From the NCBI RefSeq assembly GCF_001685015.1, contig NZ_MAYT01000006.1, forward strand, positions 208 to 64,207: a stretch of DNA of 64,000 nt. The letters run 5' to 3'. The notes under the pieces were generated by a model. The model saw only the letters and a program-made list of their open reading frames with translations, ran no database searches and had not been told where the DNA came from. Of this stretch, positions 34,266 through 42,846 are shown piece after piece (the first letter of the stretch is position 1; each line of letters starts with the position of its first letter). The translations under genes were made by a program, and so were the position numbers. This stretch comes from Pseudobacillus wudalianchiensis (lineage in GTDB: Bacteria; Bacillota; Bacilli; Bacillales; Domibacillaceae).

Positions 34266-35237
34266 CTAGGCTGCCCGCGATTTCTTCTCGTTCACAACAG
34301 ATGGTTTATTCGTGAAACGCCTATATAGGCTTTGTCCGATTCCAACCATTCCTTTTGGAAAAAAGACAACAAAGGCAATTAATACTGCCCCTAGAATCAG
34401 CATCCATAGACTCGTGTAAGAGCTGACAATCGTTTCTAATATGACGATCAGAGCTGAACCGAGAACAGGGCCGAGCATGGTTCCCGATCCGCCAACTAAT
34501 ACCATGATCAGCACTGTACCAGACATCGTCCAATACACATCTGATGGCGCAATAAACCCATTAAAATACGTATATAGCGTACCGGCGACCCCGCCAAATA
34601 CACCCGCAATAATGAAGGCCGAGTACTTATAAAGGCTTGTGTTGTAGCCCATTGACTTTACCCGGGTTTCATTTTCACGAATACCAATCAGTACTTGTCC
34701 GTAAGGTGACTTTACAGTTATCCTAAGCACTGCATATGAGATCATGAATATGACAAGTACAAGGTAAAAAACAAGAACAGGATTTGCAAAACTAAATGCG
34801 CCAATTTCCGGCTTTGGTATACCTGATAATCCATTCGACCCGCCCGTTAAGTTTGTAGACTGATGGATGAAGGAATAGATCATTTGCGAGAATGCCAATG
34901 TAAGCATCAAAAAATAAAAGCCATTTACTTTCATACAAAATGCGCCAATAATAGCCGCAAAGAGCAGTGACACGAAAGCGGCAATCCCTAACGTAGCAAG
35001 TAAATTAGCAGAGAAGTGTTGAGCGACGAGCGCTGCTGTATAGGCACCAACACCAAAAAAAGCAGCATGGCCTAAAGAAACAAGCCCTGTAAAACCAACT
35101 AGAACATTTAAACTTAAAGCAAAGATAGCTAAGATGAGAATTTCAGATAGTAAGTTTAAGTGAAAAAGCGATAAAATAAACGGAGTGGATGCTAAAGCAA
35201 GGAAGGAAATGAGAAATTTAACATATGTGTTTTTCAT
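34266..35237 (-). CDS. livM: LIV-type ABC importer 2, permease LivM
   Basis: Permease (323 aa), about 8-9 helices, with GLVSLGHAAFFGVGAYTAAL, the coupling stretch YGQVLIGIRENETRVKSMG and LVGGSGTMLGPVLGS. Its ATG overlaps the LivH stop by 4 nt, a sign of translational coupling. Confidence 0.9.
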   Translation of the reverse strand: MKNTYVKFLISFLALASTPFILSLFHLNLLSEILILAIFALSLNVLVGFTGLVSLGHAAFFGVGAYTAALVAQHFSANLLATLGIAAFVSLLFAAIIGAFCMKVNGFYFLMLTLAFSQMIYSFIHQSTNLTGGSNGLSGIPKPEIGAFSFANPVLVFYLVLVIFMISYAVLRITVKSPYGQVLIGIRENETRVKSMGYNTSLYKYSAFIIAGVFGGVAGTLYTYFNGFIAPSDVYWTMSGTVLIMVLVGGSGTMLGPVLGSALIVILETIVSSYTSLWMLILGAVLIAFVVFFPKGMVGIGQSLYRRFTNKPSVVNEKKSRAA

Positions 35238-36106
35238 GAGTGCGCCACCTGCTTTCCTAACAGTCCATTCGGCTTAAAAACAAGGATGACCGCCATGAGG
35301 CCAAATACTAGGAACATGCTGAGCTCAGGAAGCAGAAACCGGCTGAACGTCTCAACCAATCCGACAAGCAGGCTCGCTGCGAGTGTGCCGCCAATCGTCC
35401 CTAACCCGCCAATGACTAGAACGACTAAAGCAAGAATCAATGTTTCAAACTCCATGCTTGGGTAAATCCCGAGTACAGGCGCCGCCACTACCCCCCCAAG
35501 TCCAGCTAAAATTCCGCCGATCACGAAAACCACTGTGAACACGAGCTTAATATTGATCCCCAATCCGCCGATCATTTCTTTGTCACTCAACCCTGCCCGA
35601 ATAATCGCTCCCCATTTTGTTTTCTCTTGAATCGCCCATAATAAAACAGCAATGATAAGACCAATGAAGATAACTGCTAACCGATACACCGGAAAAGCCT
35701 GGCCGAAGATGGTTGCTGTGCCGGCAAGAGAGGAAGGAACAGCTACTGACAGGACATTTGACCCCCACACTGAGGAGGCTAGATCATGAAAAACATACGC
35801 CAATCCAAAAGTTAATAATACTTGTGACAAGTGTCCCAAATGATAGGTGGGGCGGAGCAAAATACGCTCCACCGCCAAAGCAATCAGGGCCACTATAATT
35901 GGGGCCACAACTAACGCAAGCCAAAAGCTTTGTGTGTATGTCGCCGTCAATGAGTAGGCAATATAGGCACCAAACATATAAAGTGAGCCGTGTGCAAGAT
36001 TAAGCACACCTAAAATCCCAAAAATAAGAGAAAGCCCACACGTAATCATAAACAGCAGTAAACCGTACGATAGACCGTTTACTAACTGCGCTCCGAGAAT
36101 ATCCAC
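35234..36106 (-). CDS. livH: LIV-type ABC importer 2, permease LivH
   Basis: Permease (290 aa) with ~8 helices. LSLIFGILGVLNLAHGSLYMFGAY and the coupling region IRAGLSDKEMIGGLGINIK are diagnostic. It starts 23 nt after the receptor gene with GGGAGAC ahead of ATG, with no strong hairpin between. Confidence 0.9.
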   Translation of the reverse strand: MDILGAQLVNGLSYGLLLFMITCGLSLIFGILGVLNLAHGSLYMFGAYIAYSLTATYTQSFWLALVVAPIIVALIALAVERILLRPTYHLGHLSQVLLTFGLAYVFHDLASSVWGSNVLSVAVPSSLAGTATIFGQAFPVYRLAVIFIGLIIAVLLWAIQEKTKWGAIIRAGLSDKEMIGGLGINIKLVFTVVFVIGGILAGLGGVVAAPVLGIYPSMEFETLILALVVLVIGGLGTIGGTLAASLLVGLVETFSRFLLPELSMFLVFGLMAVILVFKPNGLLGKQVAHS

Positions 36107-36129
36107 GATAAGTCTCCCTCCTGTGTATG

Positions 36130-37359
36130 TTATTTACCTGGATCTTTAACCGTTTCAATCGTGTGGATCACTTCGTTTTCCGTTTTTCCATCGACGAGCT
36201 TCGTTTCGGTAATATACATATTTTGGATGACGTGATGTGTATCTTTATCGAATTCAATCGGGCCTCGCGGGCTTGTGAAAGATACGTTAGATATCGCTTC
36301 GATTACTTTTTCAGGATCAGAAACATCTCCACCCAGTTTTGTAACCGCTTCCGAAATAATTCTTGCCGCATCGTATCCCTCTAAAGATTCAATTGTTGGA
36401 CGGCGGTTATAAGCTTTTTCGTACGCCTTTACAAATTCTTTATTCTCTTTCGTATTCAAATTATAATCCCAGAACGTAGACGCGAACGTTCCTGCTGCTG
36501 CCGGGTCGATAGTTTGTCGTAAATCTTCAGCCACTAACCAACCGGAACCAACAAGCGGAAATTTATCTTTTAACCCATATTGTTCATATTGCTGAACAAA
36601 GCGCACAGCATCACTTCCAGCAAAAAAGGCGTATACACCGTCTGCTTTTACTCCACGCATAGAGGTTAAATAAGAAGCATAGTCGTTATTTCCTAAAGGC
36701 GGGTACACTTCACCGACAATCTCTCCGCCGGCTGCTGTATACGCTTCTTTAAACGCTGCTGAAACTTCGCGTCCAAATGCATAATCAGCTGCCGCAACGT
36801 ACATTTTTTTACCAACATTTTTATAAGCCCACTCACCCATAGAATGTCCAATTTGCCAAGATGAGAAAGAGGACCGCCATATATAGTCACTGCGCTTACT
36901 TCTCGTTAAATCATTGCCGCCCGCATGGGAAACGAGGTATGGCAATTTGTTTGAATCAACGTCATTGCGTATAGCATAAGCGACTGCAGTACTGACTGCT
37001 CCTGTTAAAATATCAATATTGTCTTGATCCATCAGCTTACGTACACGCCGGAGTGAAACTTGTGGATCCGCTTCTGTATCTTCCTCAATCAACTCAATCT
37101 TCTTTCCTTCTGCTTCCCAATTAACACTTTCGAAATACAATTTCATCCCATCTGATAAGTCTTTTCCAAGTGAAGCATACACACCAGAGAAAGGAAGGAT
37201 GGCTCCAACTTTAATGGTTTCACCGCCGCCTCCTGATTTCTTTTTAGAATTGTTGTCAGCCTCTGCTTCACTGCTAGAATTAATTGCGCTCTCTCCACAA
37301 GCTGCCAGCATAGTAAATACGACAATGATACTAATAAGCATAGTCCATTTCTTCTTCAT
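36130..37359 (-). CDS. LIV-type ABC importer 2, binding lipoprotein
   Basis: Receptor lipoprotein (409 aa, Peripla_BP_6). Signal peptide with lipobox MLAAC (Cys21), a Ser/Lys-rich linker, then IKVGAILPFSGVYASLGKD. Receptors of this branch often bind amides or aromatic acids rather than leucine. Adjacency to the HpaB/V4R cluster makes an aromatic or related ligand plausible, but this is inference. ATG 37359 behind AAGGGGTG is used. Confidence 0.85.
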   Translation of the reverse strand: MKKKWTMLISIIVVFTMLAACGESAINSSSEAEADNNSKKKSGGGGETIKVGAILPFSGVYASLGKDLSDGMKLYFESVNWEAEGKKIELIEEDTEADPQVSLRRVRKLMDQDNIDILTGAVSTAVAYAIRNDVDSNKLPYLVSHAGGNDLTRSKRSDYIWRSSFSSWQIGHSMGEWAYKNVGKKMYVAAADYAFGREVSAAFKEAYTAAGGEIVGEVYPPLGNNDYASYLTSMRGVKADGVYAFFAGSDAVRFVQQYEQYGLKDKFPLVGSGWLVAEDLRQTIDPAAAGTFASTFWDYNLNTKENKEFVKAYEKAYNRRPTIESLEGYDAARIISEAVTKLGGDVSDPEKVIEAISNVSFTSPRGPIEFDKDTHHVIQNMYITETKLVDGKTENEVIHTIETVKDPGK

Positions 37360-37472
37360 ACCCACTCACCCCTTAGTGAATTTTTGGTAAAAATAGATTG
37401 CTATCCGACTATGATCCTCCTCCCTATTTATCTGAATATTATAATATATATGAAAACAGTTTTTTTCAACAC

Positions 37473-37494
37473 TTTTTTAACACTCGTTAAAAAA
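37473..37494. promoter_or_regulatory. Inverted repeat upstream of LIV operon 2
   Basis: TTTTTTAAC (37473-37481), ACTC, GTTAAAAAA (37486-37494) is a perfect 9-bp inverted repeat 114 bp upstream of the receptor start. It may be an operator for the operon. The remaining 430 bp between 37383 and 37832 shows no gene. Confidence 0.4.
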
Positions 37495-37689
37495 CGATAA
37501 TGAAATTCCTCTTTTTTAATACAGGCTATCGATCTTATGATTAATAATCACTAAATCAGAAAAACATTCTTTTCATTAAGGTTATATAGCTTTTTCTTTT
37601 TAAAATTTATGTTGTGTTTAATAAAATAACAACACTATTTTCGATATGTTTTTTTTACGATTGTAATTTTTACACTTCCTTTACACAAT

Positions 37690-37721
37690 AAAAAAATGAT
37701 AGCCATGTAACTGGCTATCAT
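37690..37721 (-). terminator. Terminator after the GIY-YIG gene
   Basis: ATGATAGCC (37696-37704) pairs perfectly with GGCTATCAT (37713-37721), followed on the minus strand by a T-run. Confidence 0.75.
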
Positions 37722-37832
37722 CTCAAAGTGCAGACATCACCTATGGATAGAGTAATCACTATAAAACACGGCCGGCTACTTTGCCGACAGCCTAAAAATT
37801 TGAATAACGAACTTTCCCACTCAGCTTTGCTA

Positions 37833-38189
37833 TCACTTTGCCTTTTCCCGATTATATCCCCGCTCGCCATAAGGCTTTACTTTCTCAAGCCACTTCTCTT
37901 CAAGCTTCTCGAGTTCTTTCTTTTCATCAAAGTAACCTGTTTCTTTCTTTTTTAAAATTTCCAGCACTTCGAACTCAAAGGCGGTGTCACCGAACTCTTT
38001 CCACTCCCTTTGCAGCTCTTTATTTGTATTGCTCCCCATATTCAGTTCGAACCGTTTCCCATTGAGTGTCTTTAAATTTCTTGTGCTTCCGATAAACACC
38101 TTTCCATTTTTCGTGTTCTTAATTTGATAAATGCCCGCTTCGATTTTTGTTTCTTTGTATTGCTGCTTCAGCTCTTTTTTTCGATCCAT
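37833..38189 (-). CDS. GIY-YIG nuclease domain protein
   Basis: Small protein (118 aa) with a GIY-YIG-like fold: GIYQIKN near residue 19, KVFIGSTRNL near 30, and a C-terminal EEKWLEKVKPYGERGYN. The second motif reads FIGST rather than YIG, and the conserved Arg is present. No extra DNA-binding domain is fused. Bacillus genomes have stand-alone members of this type with unproved nuclease activity. GAGGGAGC precedes ATG. It follows the DUF2087 regulator gene by 21 nt and may be cotranscribed. Confidence 0.75.
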   Translation of the reverse strand: MDRKKELKQQYKETKIEAGIYQIKNTKNGKVFIGSTRNLKTLNGKRFELNMGSNTNKELQREWKEFGDTAFEFEVLEILKKKETGYFDEKKELEKLEEKWLEKVKPYGERGYNREKAK

Positions 38190-38210
38190 TCTATATGCTC
38201 CCTCTGTATT

Positions 38211-38957
38211 TTATTTTTTCAGCCAATATTCGCTGCCATCTGCCCGTCTGTCTAAAAAGCCATATTCAATTAAATAGCGTCTAAGTAACACATAATCCCC
38301 GTAAATAGCTTGGAGCCGTTCGTTTACTTCCTTCTCACTATAGTAGTTGCCAGGCTGAAATTGCTTAGCGATTTCTCTTAGGACGATCAGCTTTTGTTTT
38401 TCTTTGAGAGAAAAGGTTTGCAGCGAGCCGTCTCGAAAGTACTTATTTAATACGGCTTCCTTTTCTTCTTCTGTCACATTATAACGATCATCTAACATAG
38501 CTGCTGTCGGTGGTACTGCTACAAAAGCCGGGGCATGCTGGTCTTTGTCTTTTAATAATTCCATAAGCGTTAAAAAGACTTTTGCCTGTCTTTCTTTTTC
38601 CTTTAACGTAAAGCGATGATTGCGAATCGTCGATGCACTGCCAATCTCCATTTCTTTCTGAATGTCTGCATCACTCTTCCCTTGATAAAATAGCTGCAGC
38701 AATTTATTCTGGTGTTCCGTTAAACCGGTCATTTTTTTATCAAGGCTAATAAGGTAAGCGAATACAGATTGATGAACTTCTTCAATATGAAGCTGCATAT
38801 AACGCTCTGCTTCATAAAATCTCCCTTCATGCGGATAGATCATGCCTTTTTCGAATCGCTCTCCACAGAGCAAGCACACACTATGCCCTTCTTCGTGAAC
38901 ATAGCCACGCTTTAATTCTTCTAATGAAGCCTGCCAAAACCGTTCCATTCCGCTCAT
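38211..38957 (-). CDS. DUF2087 HTH regulator with C2H2-like N-terminus
   Basis: Regulator-like protein (248 aa). The N-terminus has a possible zinc site, CLLCGERF with HIEEVH about 35 residues on. The centre is a LuxR-like helix-turn-helix (TEHQNKLLQLFYQGKSDADIQ), and the C-terminus is a DUF2087 domain (about 175-248) with YGDYVLLRRYLIEYGFLDR. The start is placed at ATG 38957 behind AAAGG; an upstream ATG at 38975 abuts an operator-like palindrome and has no ribosome binding site. It probably represses itself and the GIY-YIG gene. The target is unknown. Confidence 0.75.
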   Translation of the reverse strand: MSGMERFWQASLEELKRGYVHEEGHSVCLLCGERFEKGMIYPHEGRFYEAERYMQLHIEEVHQSVFAYLISLDKKMTGLTEHQNKLLQLFYQGKSDADIQKEMEIGSASTIRNHRFTLKEKERQAKVFLTLMELLKDKDQHAPAFVAVPPTAAMLDDRYNVTEEEKEAVLNKYFRDGSLQTFSLKEKQKLIVLREIAKQFQPGNYYSEKEVNERLQAIYGDYVLLRRYLIEYGFLDRRADGSEYWLKK

Positions 38958-38975
38958 CAATAAACAACCTTTCAT

Positions 38976-38999
38976 TTTGTTTATTATTTAATAAACAAA
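38976..38999. promoter_or_regulatory. Perfect palindrome at the DUF2087 gene start
   Basis: TTTGTTTATT-attt-AATAAACAAA is a perfect 10-bp inverted repeat with a 4-bp spacer, lying 19-42 bp upstream of the chosen start. The placement fits an autorepressor operator. Confidence 0.6.
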
Positions 39000-39000
39000 T

Positions 39001-39418
39001 TATTATAACATTTATTATTAATTAAATAATCGTTTCCGTCAACTATCGAAAAAGCCCCTTTTCTTTAATCGAGCCAAAAATAAATCCGCCCCCAGTTTGC
39101 CGTATACTCGAGACGGATTGATTGATTACTGATTTAAAAATAAGATTTACTCGCCAAATCTGCTAATTTAATGATCTATTAGCTGTATCATGTTCAATCT
39201 ATGTGCGGGCCATTTGATTTAGATTAACATCCTTTGTTTCTAATTCTTTTTTCGACATGTCATTGTAGATTTCTATCTCTATATGTAAAATGTAACTGTT
39301 ATGCCTTGAAGCTTGTCTTTTTAGGGAATCAGTTTGAAGGCACAGAGTTATGGCTAGAATAAGGAATGAAGTCTCTCTCTGAAGTTTTACTATAATCAGC
39401 AGAAAATAGGTGTAACTC
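39001..39418. other. Intergenic region, no gene seen
   Basis: About 420 bp of A+T-rich DNA between divergent genes. It must carry the mprF promoter. I found no convincing coding frame, RNA or long inverted repeat. Confidence 0.45.
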
Positions 39419-41956
39419 ATGCTGCATTTTAATAAAGAAAAATTCTTTCAATTTATAAAAGTTTTCTTTCCGATCGTTCTATTTATATTGGCTGCAATCG
39501 AAATTAAACAATTTGTGAATGGACTAAATATCAACTTGATTCGTTCTGAAATTAAACACTTAAACTACGTAGAAATGACCCTTATTTTGTTTATACCTTT
39601 TTGTGGCATTTTTCCGATGTTTTTCTACGACGCGATTTTAGTCAAAATACTGAATATTAAAATTGAAACAAAAAAGCTGATCAAGCAATCTTTCATCACA
39701 AACTCATTTTCAAATTTAATTGGTTTTGGCGGTCTTGTAGGCGTTATGCTCAGAACTTATTTTTATAATAAATACGGTACAGACAAACGGAGACTTTTGA
39801 CGGCTATTACGTCTGTTTCTCTTTTTTACCTTACAGGGATTTCTTTATTCTCCTGGGTTATACCGGCTGCCTACCGGGACTTCCCACTCATTGTTGAGAC
39901 AAAGTGGTTGTTTTTAGCCGTGTTAGCCGTTGGGCTCTACTTGCCGCTTTTTACTTTTGCTTACTTTTATCAGAATAGAAAAGGGAAAGAGTCGCTCATC
40001 CATTTTCGGTCTGCCAGCGCTCTTTTGCTTGTCTCGTTACTAGAGTGGGCAGCTGCTTTTTCAGTGATTTGGCTGTTAAGTGCTATGCTTCATATCCCTT
40101 TGTCCTTCCATGAACTCGTTCCGGTCTTTATCGTGGCATCTTGTGCGGGAATAGCTAGTATGATTCCAGGAGGGCTCGGTTCGTTTGATTTGGTTTTTAT
40201 TTGGGGAACCCAAAATTTAAACATACTAGATGAAAAAGTTCTCGTTATGCTGATCTTTTACCGGGCAGGCTATTTTTTACTGCCGTTTTTACTGGCAGCT
40301 GCTTTATTTGTTAAGGAGTACTGGAAGAAGTGGAATCAATCATGGGACAATTTGCCGAATGCTGTCATTCAAAATATTAGCCACGTGCTGCTAACTATTC
40401 TCGTCTTTATATCCGGACTTATCTTACTTTTATCAGCAGCCGTCCCGGGGATTTTAGAAAGGATTAAAATTGCTCATGAATTTTTATCTTTTCCAATTAT
40501 GAATCTTTCCCACCAGCTTTCCGTTGCTGCGGGCTTTATGTTACTCGGTCTATCACGAGGGATTAACTATAACGTCAAGCGGACCTATCAGCTGACGATG
40601 ATCGTATTGGGATTTGCCGCGCTATTTTCATTATTCAAGGGCATTGATTATGAGGAAGCTATTTTTATGTTAGCGGTTGCCCTTCTTCTCAAAGCTTCCC
40701 AGAACCGCTTTTACAGAGAAAGTTACGTATTGACTTGGGGAAAGGCGCTATTCGATCTGACTCTATTTTTTGTGATTACTTCCATGTATCTATTGATTGG
40801 CTACTGGAACCTGCCATCAGCAAAGCTTAACGTCCCAAAGGCATTGGCCCCTTATATTATTACCAATTACACCGATTTATTTTTTAGTGCGGCGATCGGT
40901 TTGCTTATTGCCTTTTTTATTTTGGCGATCGGTTATCTCATTCGTAAACCAAAACAGTGGATACCGGAAACATCCGCAGCCCAAGAGGAAGAAATTTTAC
41001 ATCATCTAGATCAACATAAAGGAAATGTACTAGCCCATTTAATTTTTTTACATGATAAATATGTATATTGGAATGAAGAAAAAACAGTCTTGTTCTCTTA
41101 TCAGAAATACGCTGATAAGCTAGTGATTCTGGGGAATCCCATCGGAAAGAAAACCGAATTTCCACGGGCAATTGAGGAATTTATGAGCGCCGCAGATCTT
41201 TATGGCTACACGCTCGCCTTCTATGAAGTAACGGATGATATGCTCCCTTCCCTTCATGAATATGGCTACGACTTTTTTAAACTAGGCGAAGAAGCAGCTG
41301 TAGATTTAGAAAGCTTCACGTTGTCGGGGAAAAAAATGAAGGGAGAAAGAGCGATAAAAAACAAATTCGAACGGGAGCAGTACCGGTTCGAGATGATCGA
41401 TCCCCCTTTTTCGAAAGAAGTAATCAATGAACTGAACAACATCTCGCATCAATGGCTGCAAGGAAGAGAAGAAAAAGGATTTTCTCTCGGCTTCTTTGAT
41501 GAAGACTATCTCAATAAATCGAAAATAGCGGTTGTTAAAACGGCTGACAATCATATTATGGGCTTCGCAAGCATGATGCCGGTATACGACAAGGGAAAAA
41601 CCATTTCGATAGACTTAATGAGGTTTAGGCCAGATGCTCCTGCCGGCACGATGGATTTTATCTTTCTTTCCTTGTTTGAATGGTCGAAAGAGCAAGGCTA
41701 TCGCTTCTTCCATTTAGGAATGGCTCCGCTTTCGAACGTTGGTACTTCACGCTTCTCTTTTTTGAGTGAAAAAATCGCTGCCCAAATCTTTTTGCATGGC
41801 CAAATCTTTTATCAATTTCAAGGCTTGAAAAGATTTAAAGAAAAATACACCGATTTGTGGGAAGCTAAATATCTGGCCTATCGCAAAAAGTCTTCTTTGC
41901 CTTTTACGATGGCGCAAATTACTTTTTTAATTAGCAAGAAAAGAAAAGCACAATAA
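39419..41956 (+). CDS. mprF: Phosphatidylglycerol lysyltransferase MprF
   Basis: Membrane enzyme (845 aa) that attaches lysine from Lys-tRNA to phosphatidylglycerol and flips the product outward, lowering surface negative charge and so resistance to cationic peptides and daptomycin. The N-terminal half (about 1-500) has ~13-14 membrane helices with the flippase domain. The C-terminal half (about 520-845, DUF2156) is a cytosolic transferase with GNPIGKKTEFPRAIEEF and SIDLMRFRPDAPAGTMD. ATG 39419 behind AGGTG. It is a full-length single gene with a terminator after it. Confidence 0.93.
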   Translation: MLHFNKEKFFQFIKVFFPIVLFILAAIEIKQFVNGLNINLIRSEIKHLNYVEMTLILFIPFCGIFPMFFYDAILVKILNIKIETKKLIKQSFITNSFSNLIGFGGLVGVMLRTYFYNKYGTDKRRLLTAITSVSLFYLTGISLFSWVIPAAYRDFPLIVETKWLFLAVLAVGLYLPLFTFAYFYQNRKGKESLIHFRSASALLLVSLLEWAAAFSVIWLLSAMLHIPLSFHELVPVFIVASCAGIASMIPGGLGSFDLVFIWGTQNLNILDEKVLVMLIFYRAGYFLLPFLLAAALFVKEYWKKWNQSWDNLPNAVIQNISHVLLTILVFISGLILLLSAAVPGILERIKIAHEFLSFPIMNLSHQLSVAAGFMLLGLSRGINYNVKRTYQLTMIVLGFAALFSLFKGIDYEEAIFMLAVALLLKASQNRFYRESYVLTWGKALFDLTLFFVITSMYLLIGYWNLPSAKLNVPKALAPYIITNYTDLFFSAAIGLLIAFFILAIGYLIRKPKQWIPETSAAQEEEILHHLDQHKGNVLAHLIFLHDKYVYWNEEKTVLFSYQKYADKLVILGNPIGKKTEFPRAIEEFMSAADLYGYTLAFYEVTDDMLPSLHEYGYDFFKLGEEAAVDLESFTLSGKKMKGERAIKNKFEREQYRFEMIDPPFSKEVINELNNISHQWLQGREEKGFSLGFFDEDYLNKSKIAVVKTADNHIMGFASMMPVYDKGKTISIDLMRFRPDAPAGTMDFIFLSLFEWSKEQGYRFFHLGMAPLSNVGTSRFSFLSEKIAAQIFLHGQIFYQFQGLKRFKEKYTDLWEAKYLAYRKKSSLPFTMAQITFLISKKRKAQ

Positions 41957-41981
41957 AGGGACTGGCGACTGCCAGTCCCTT
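41956..41981 (+). terminator. Terminator after mprF
   Basis: A perfect 11-bp stem (AAGGGACTGGC at 41956-41966 with GCCAGTCCCTT at 41971-41981) starts at the mprF stop codon. A weak T-run follows. Confidence 0.75.
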
Positions 41982-42137
41982 AGGCTGTTGCCAAGCGCTC
42001 GCTTTCTTCGTTGCTCGCCTGTCTGCGGTGTTCATGACCCTAATGGTCACTCCGCTCCTCGCCAGGTTTCGCGCCTTGAAAGACAAACGCTTGCAATCAG
42101 CCTAATGGTATACAAAGTAGACTTTGTCTACAATCTT
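41982..42137. repeat. Dispersed intergenic repeat, copy B
   Basis: Longer copy of the element at 29018. It begins GGCTGTTGCC, contains GACAAACGCTTGCAATCAGC and TAATGGTATACAAAGTAGAC, and ends TTTGTCTACAATC. The two near-identical GACTGGC hairpins (41956 and 42138) bracket it, as in copy A. Confidence 0.6.
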
Positions 42138-42165
42138 AAGGACTGGCGCTTGCCAGTCCCTTTCA
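42138..42165 (-). terminator. Terminator after tetR
   Basis: GGACTGGC (42140-42147) pairs with GCCAGTCC (42152-42159). It ends the ABC-TetR operon on the minus strand and nearly repeats the mprF terminator sequence. Confidence 0.65.
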
Positions 42166-42822
42166 TTATTCCGACTTATATACACCATGCTTAATAATAT
42201 CGAGATAAGCATCGAGCTCACTCATTAGCGGTTTCGGGTCCTCAAAAAAGTTATATTGCTTGTTTTTTTGGAGCGTCTGGTATTTTGCTGAAAGTTGTTC
42301 TACGATAAAGGCTGTCATTTGGATGACCCTTTCCTTAGTCACTCCTGATCGCAGCCTGCTCTCATCGATCAATTCTTTCGGGTACAAACGGCTTTGCATA
42401 AAAGCAATTCCGTATGCTTCGTGCTTTCTTCTCAATAAGTCCTCAACCTCTAGTTTAACCGTTTTCGGCGGGTGCAGCAGAACATCCGTAATAAACTGCA
42501 TCTCTTGTTTGTAAGGGGCTGTCACTTCTTGCTTTAACCAGACAGCTTCTTTAATCCGTTCAAAGAAATCATCAGATCGGACATCATCAAGCGACTCTAT
42601 CGTTTTTTTCGTTATCAACTCTATCACGTGGGATGCGAGATATACATATAGGTTTTTTTTGCTTTTAAAATAATGAAACAGAATCCCTTTAGAAATACCT
42701 GCCCGGCTAGTAATGATATCAGTGGATGTTTTTTCATAGCCATTCTTCACAAACTCTTCGATAGCCACTTGCAAAATCAAATCTTTTTTTGCCTGGGGCT
42801 GCTTTTCAAACGCTTCATACAA
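42166..42822 (-). CDS. TetR-family repressor of the ABC exporter
   Basis: Repressor of 218 aa with a TetR N-terminal helix-turn-helix (STDIITSRAGISKGILFHYFKSKKNLY) and a helical ligand domain. The start is placed at TTG 42822, where GAGGTG is 7 nt upstream, giving MYEAFEKQPQ. It is the last gene of an ABC ATPase-permease-TetR operon, starting 24 nt after the permease stop. It should bind the paired operators at 44566-44615. Confidence 0.82.
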   Translation of the reverse strand: MYEAFEKQPQAKKDLILQVAIEEFVKNGYEKTSTDIITSRAGISKGILFHYFKSKKNLYVYLASHVIELITKKTIESLDDVRSDDFFERIKEAVWLKQEVTAPYKQEMQFITDVLLHPPKTVKLEVEDLLRRKHEAYGIAFMQSRLYPKELIDESRLRSGVTKERVIQMTAFIVEQLSAKYQTLQKNKQYNFFEDPKPLMSELDAYLDIIKHGVYKSE

Positions 42823-42846
42823 TGCCAAACACCTCAAACTTTCTTT

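Noticed and set aside
23272-37359. The two LIV operons as a recent duplication
   Set aside because: Subunits differ in length, motifs and receptor type, and the order is the common LIV order; they look like separate ancient paralogues.
37833-38189. GIY-YIG protein as a homing endonuclease or mobile element
   Set aside because: It is a short stand-alone domain with no intron, target duplication or DNA-binding extension around it.
39199-39420. 73-aa open frame upstream of mprF on the minus strand
   Set aside because: No ribosome site and no family likeness; the region is better read as the mprF promoter.
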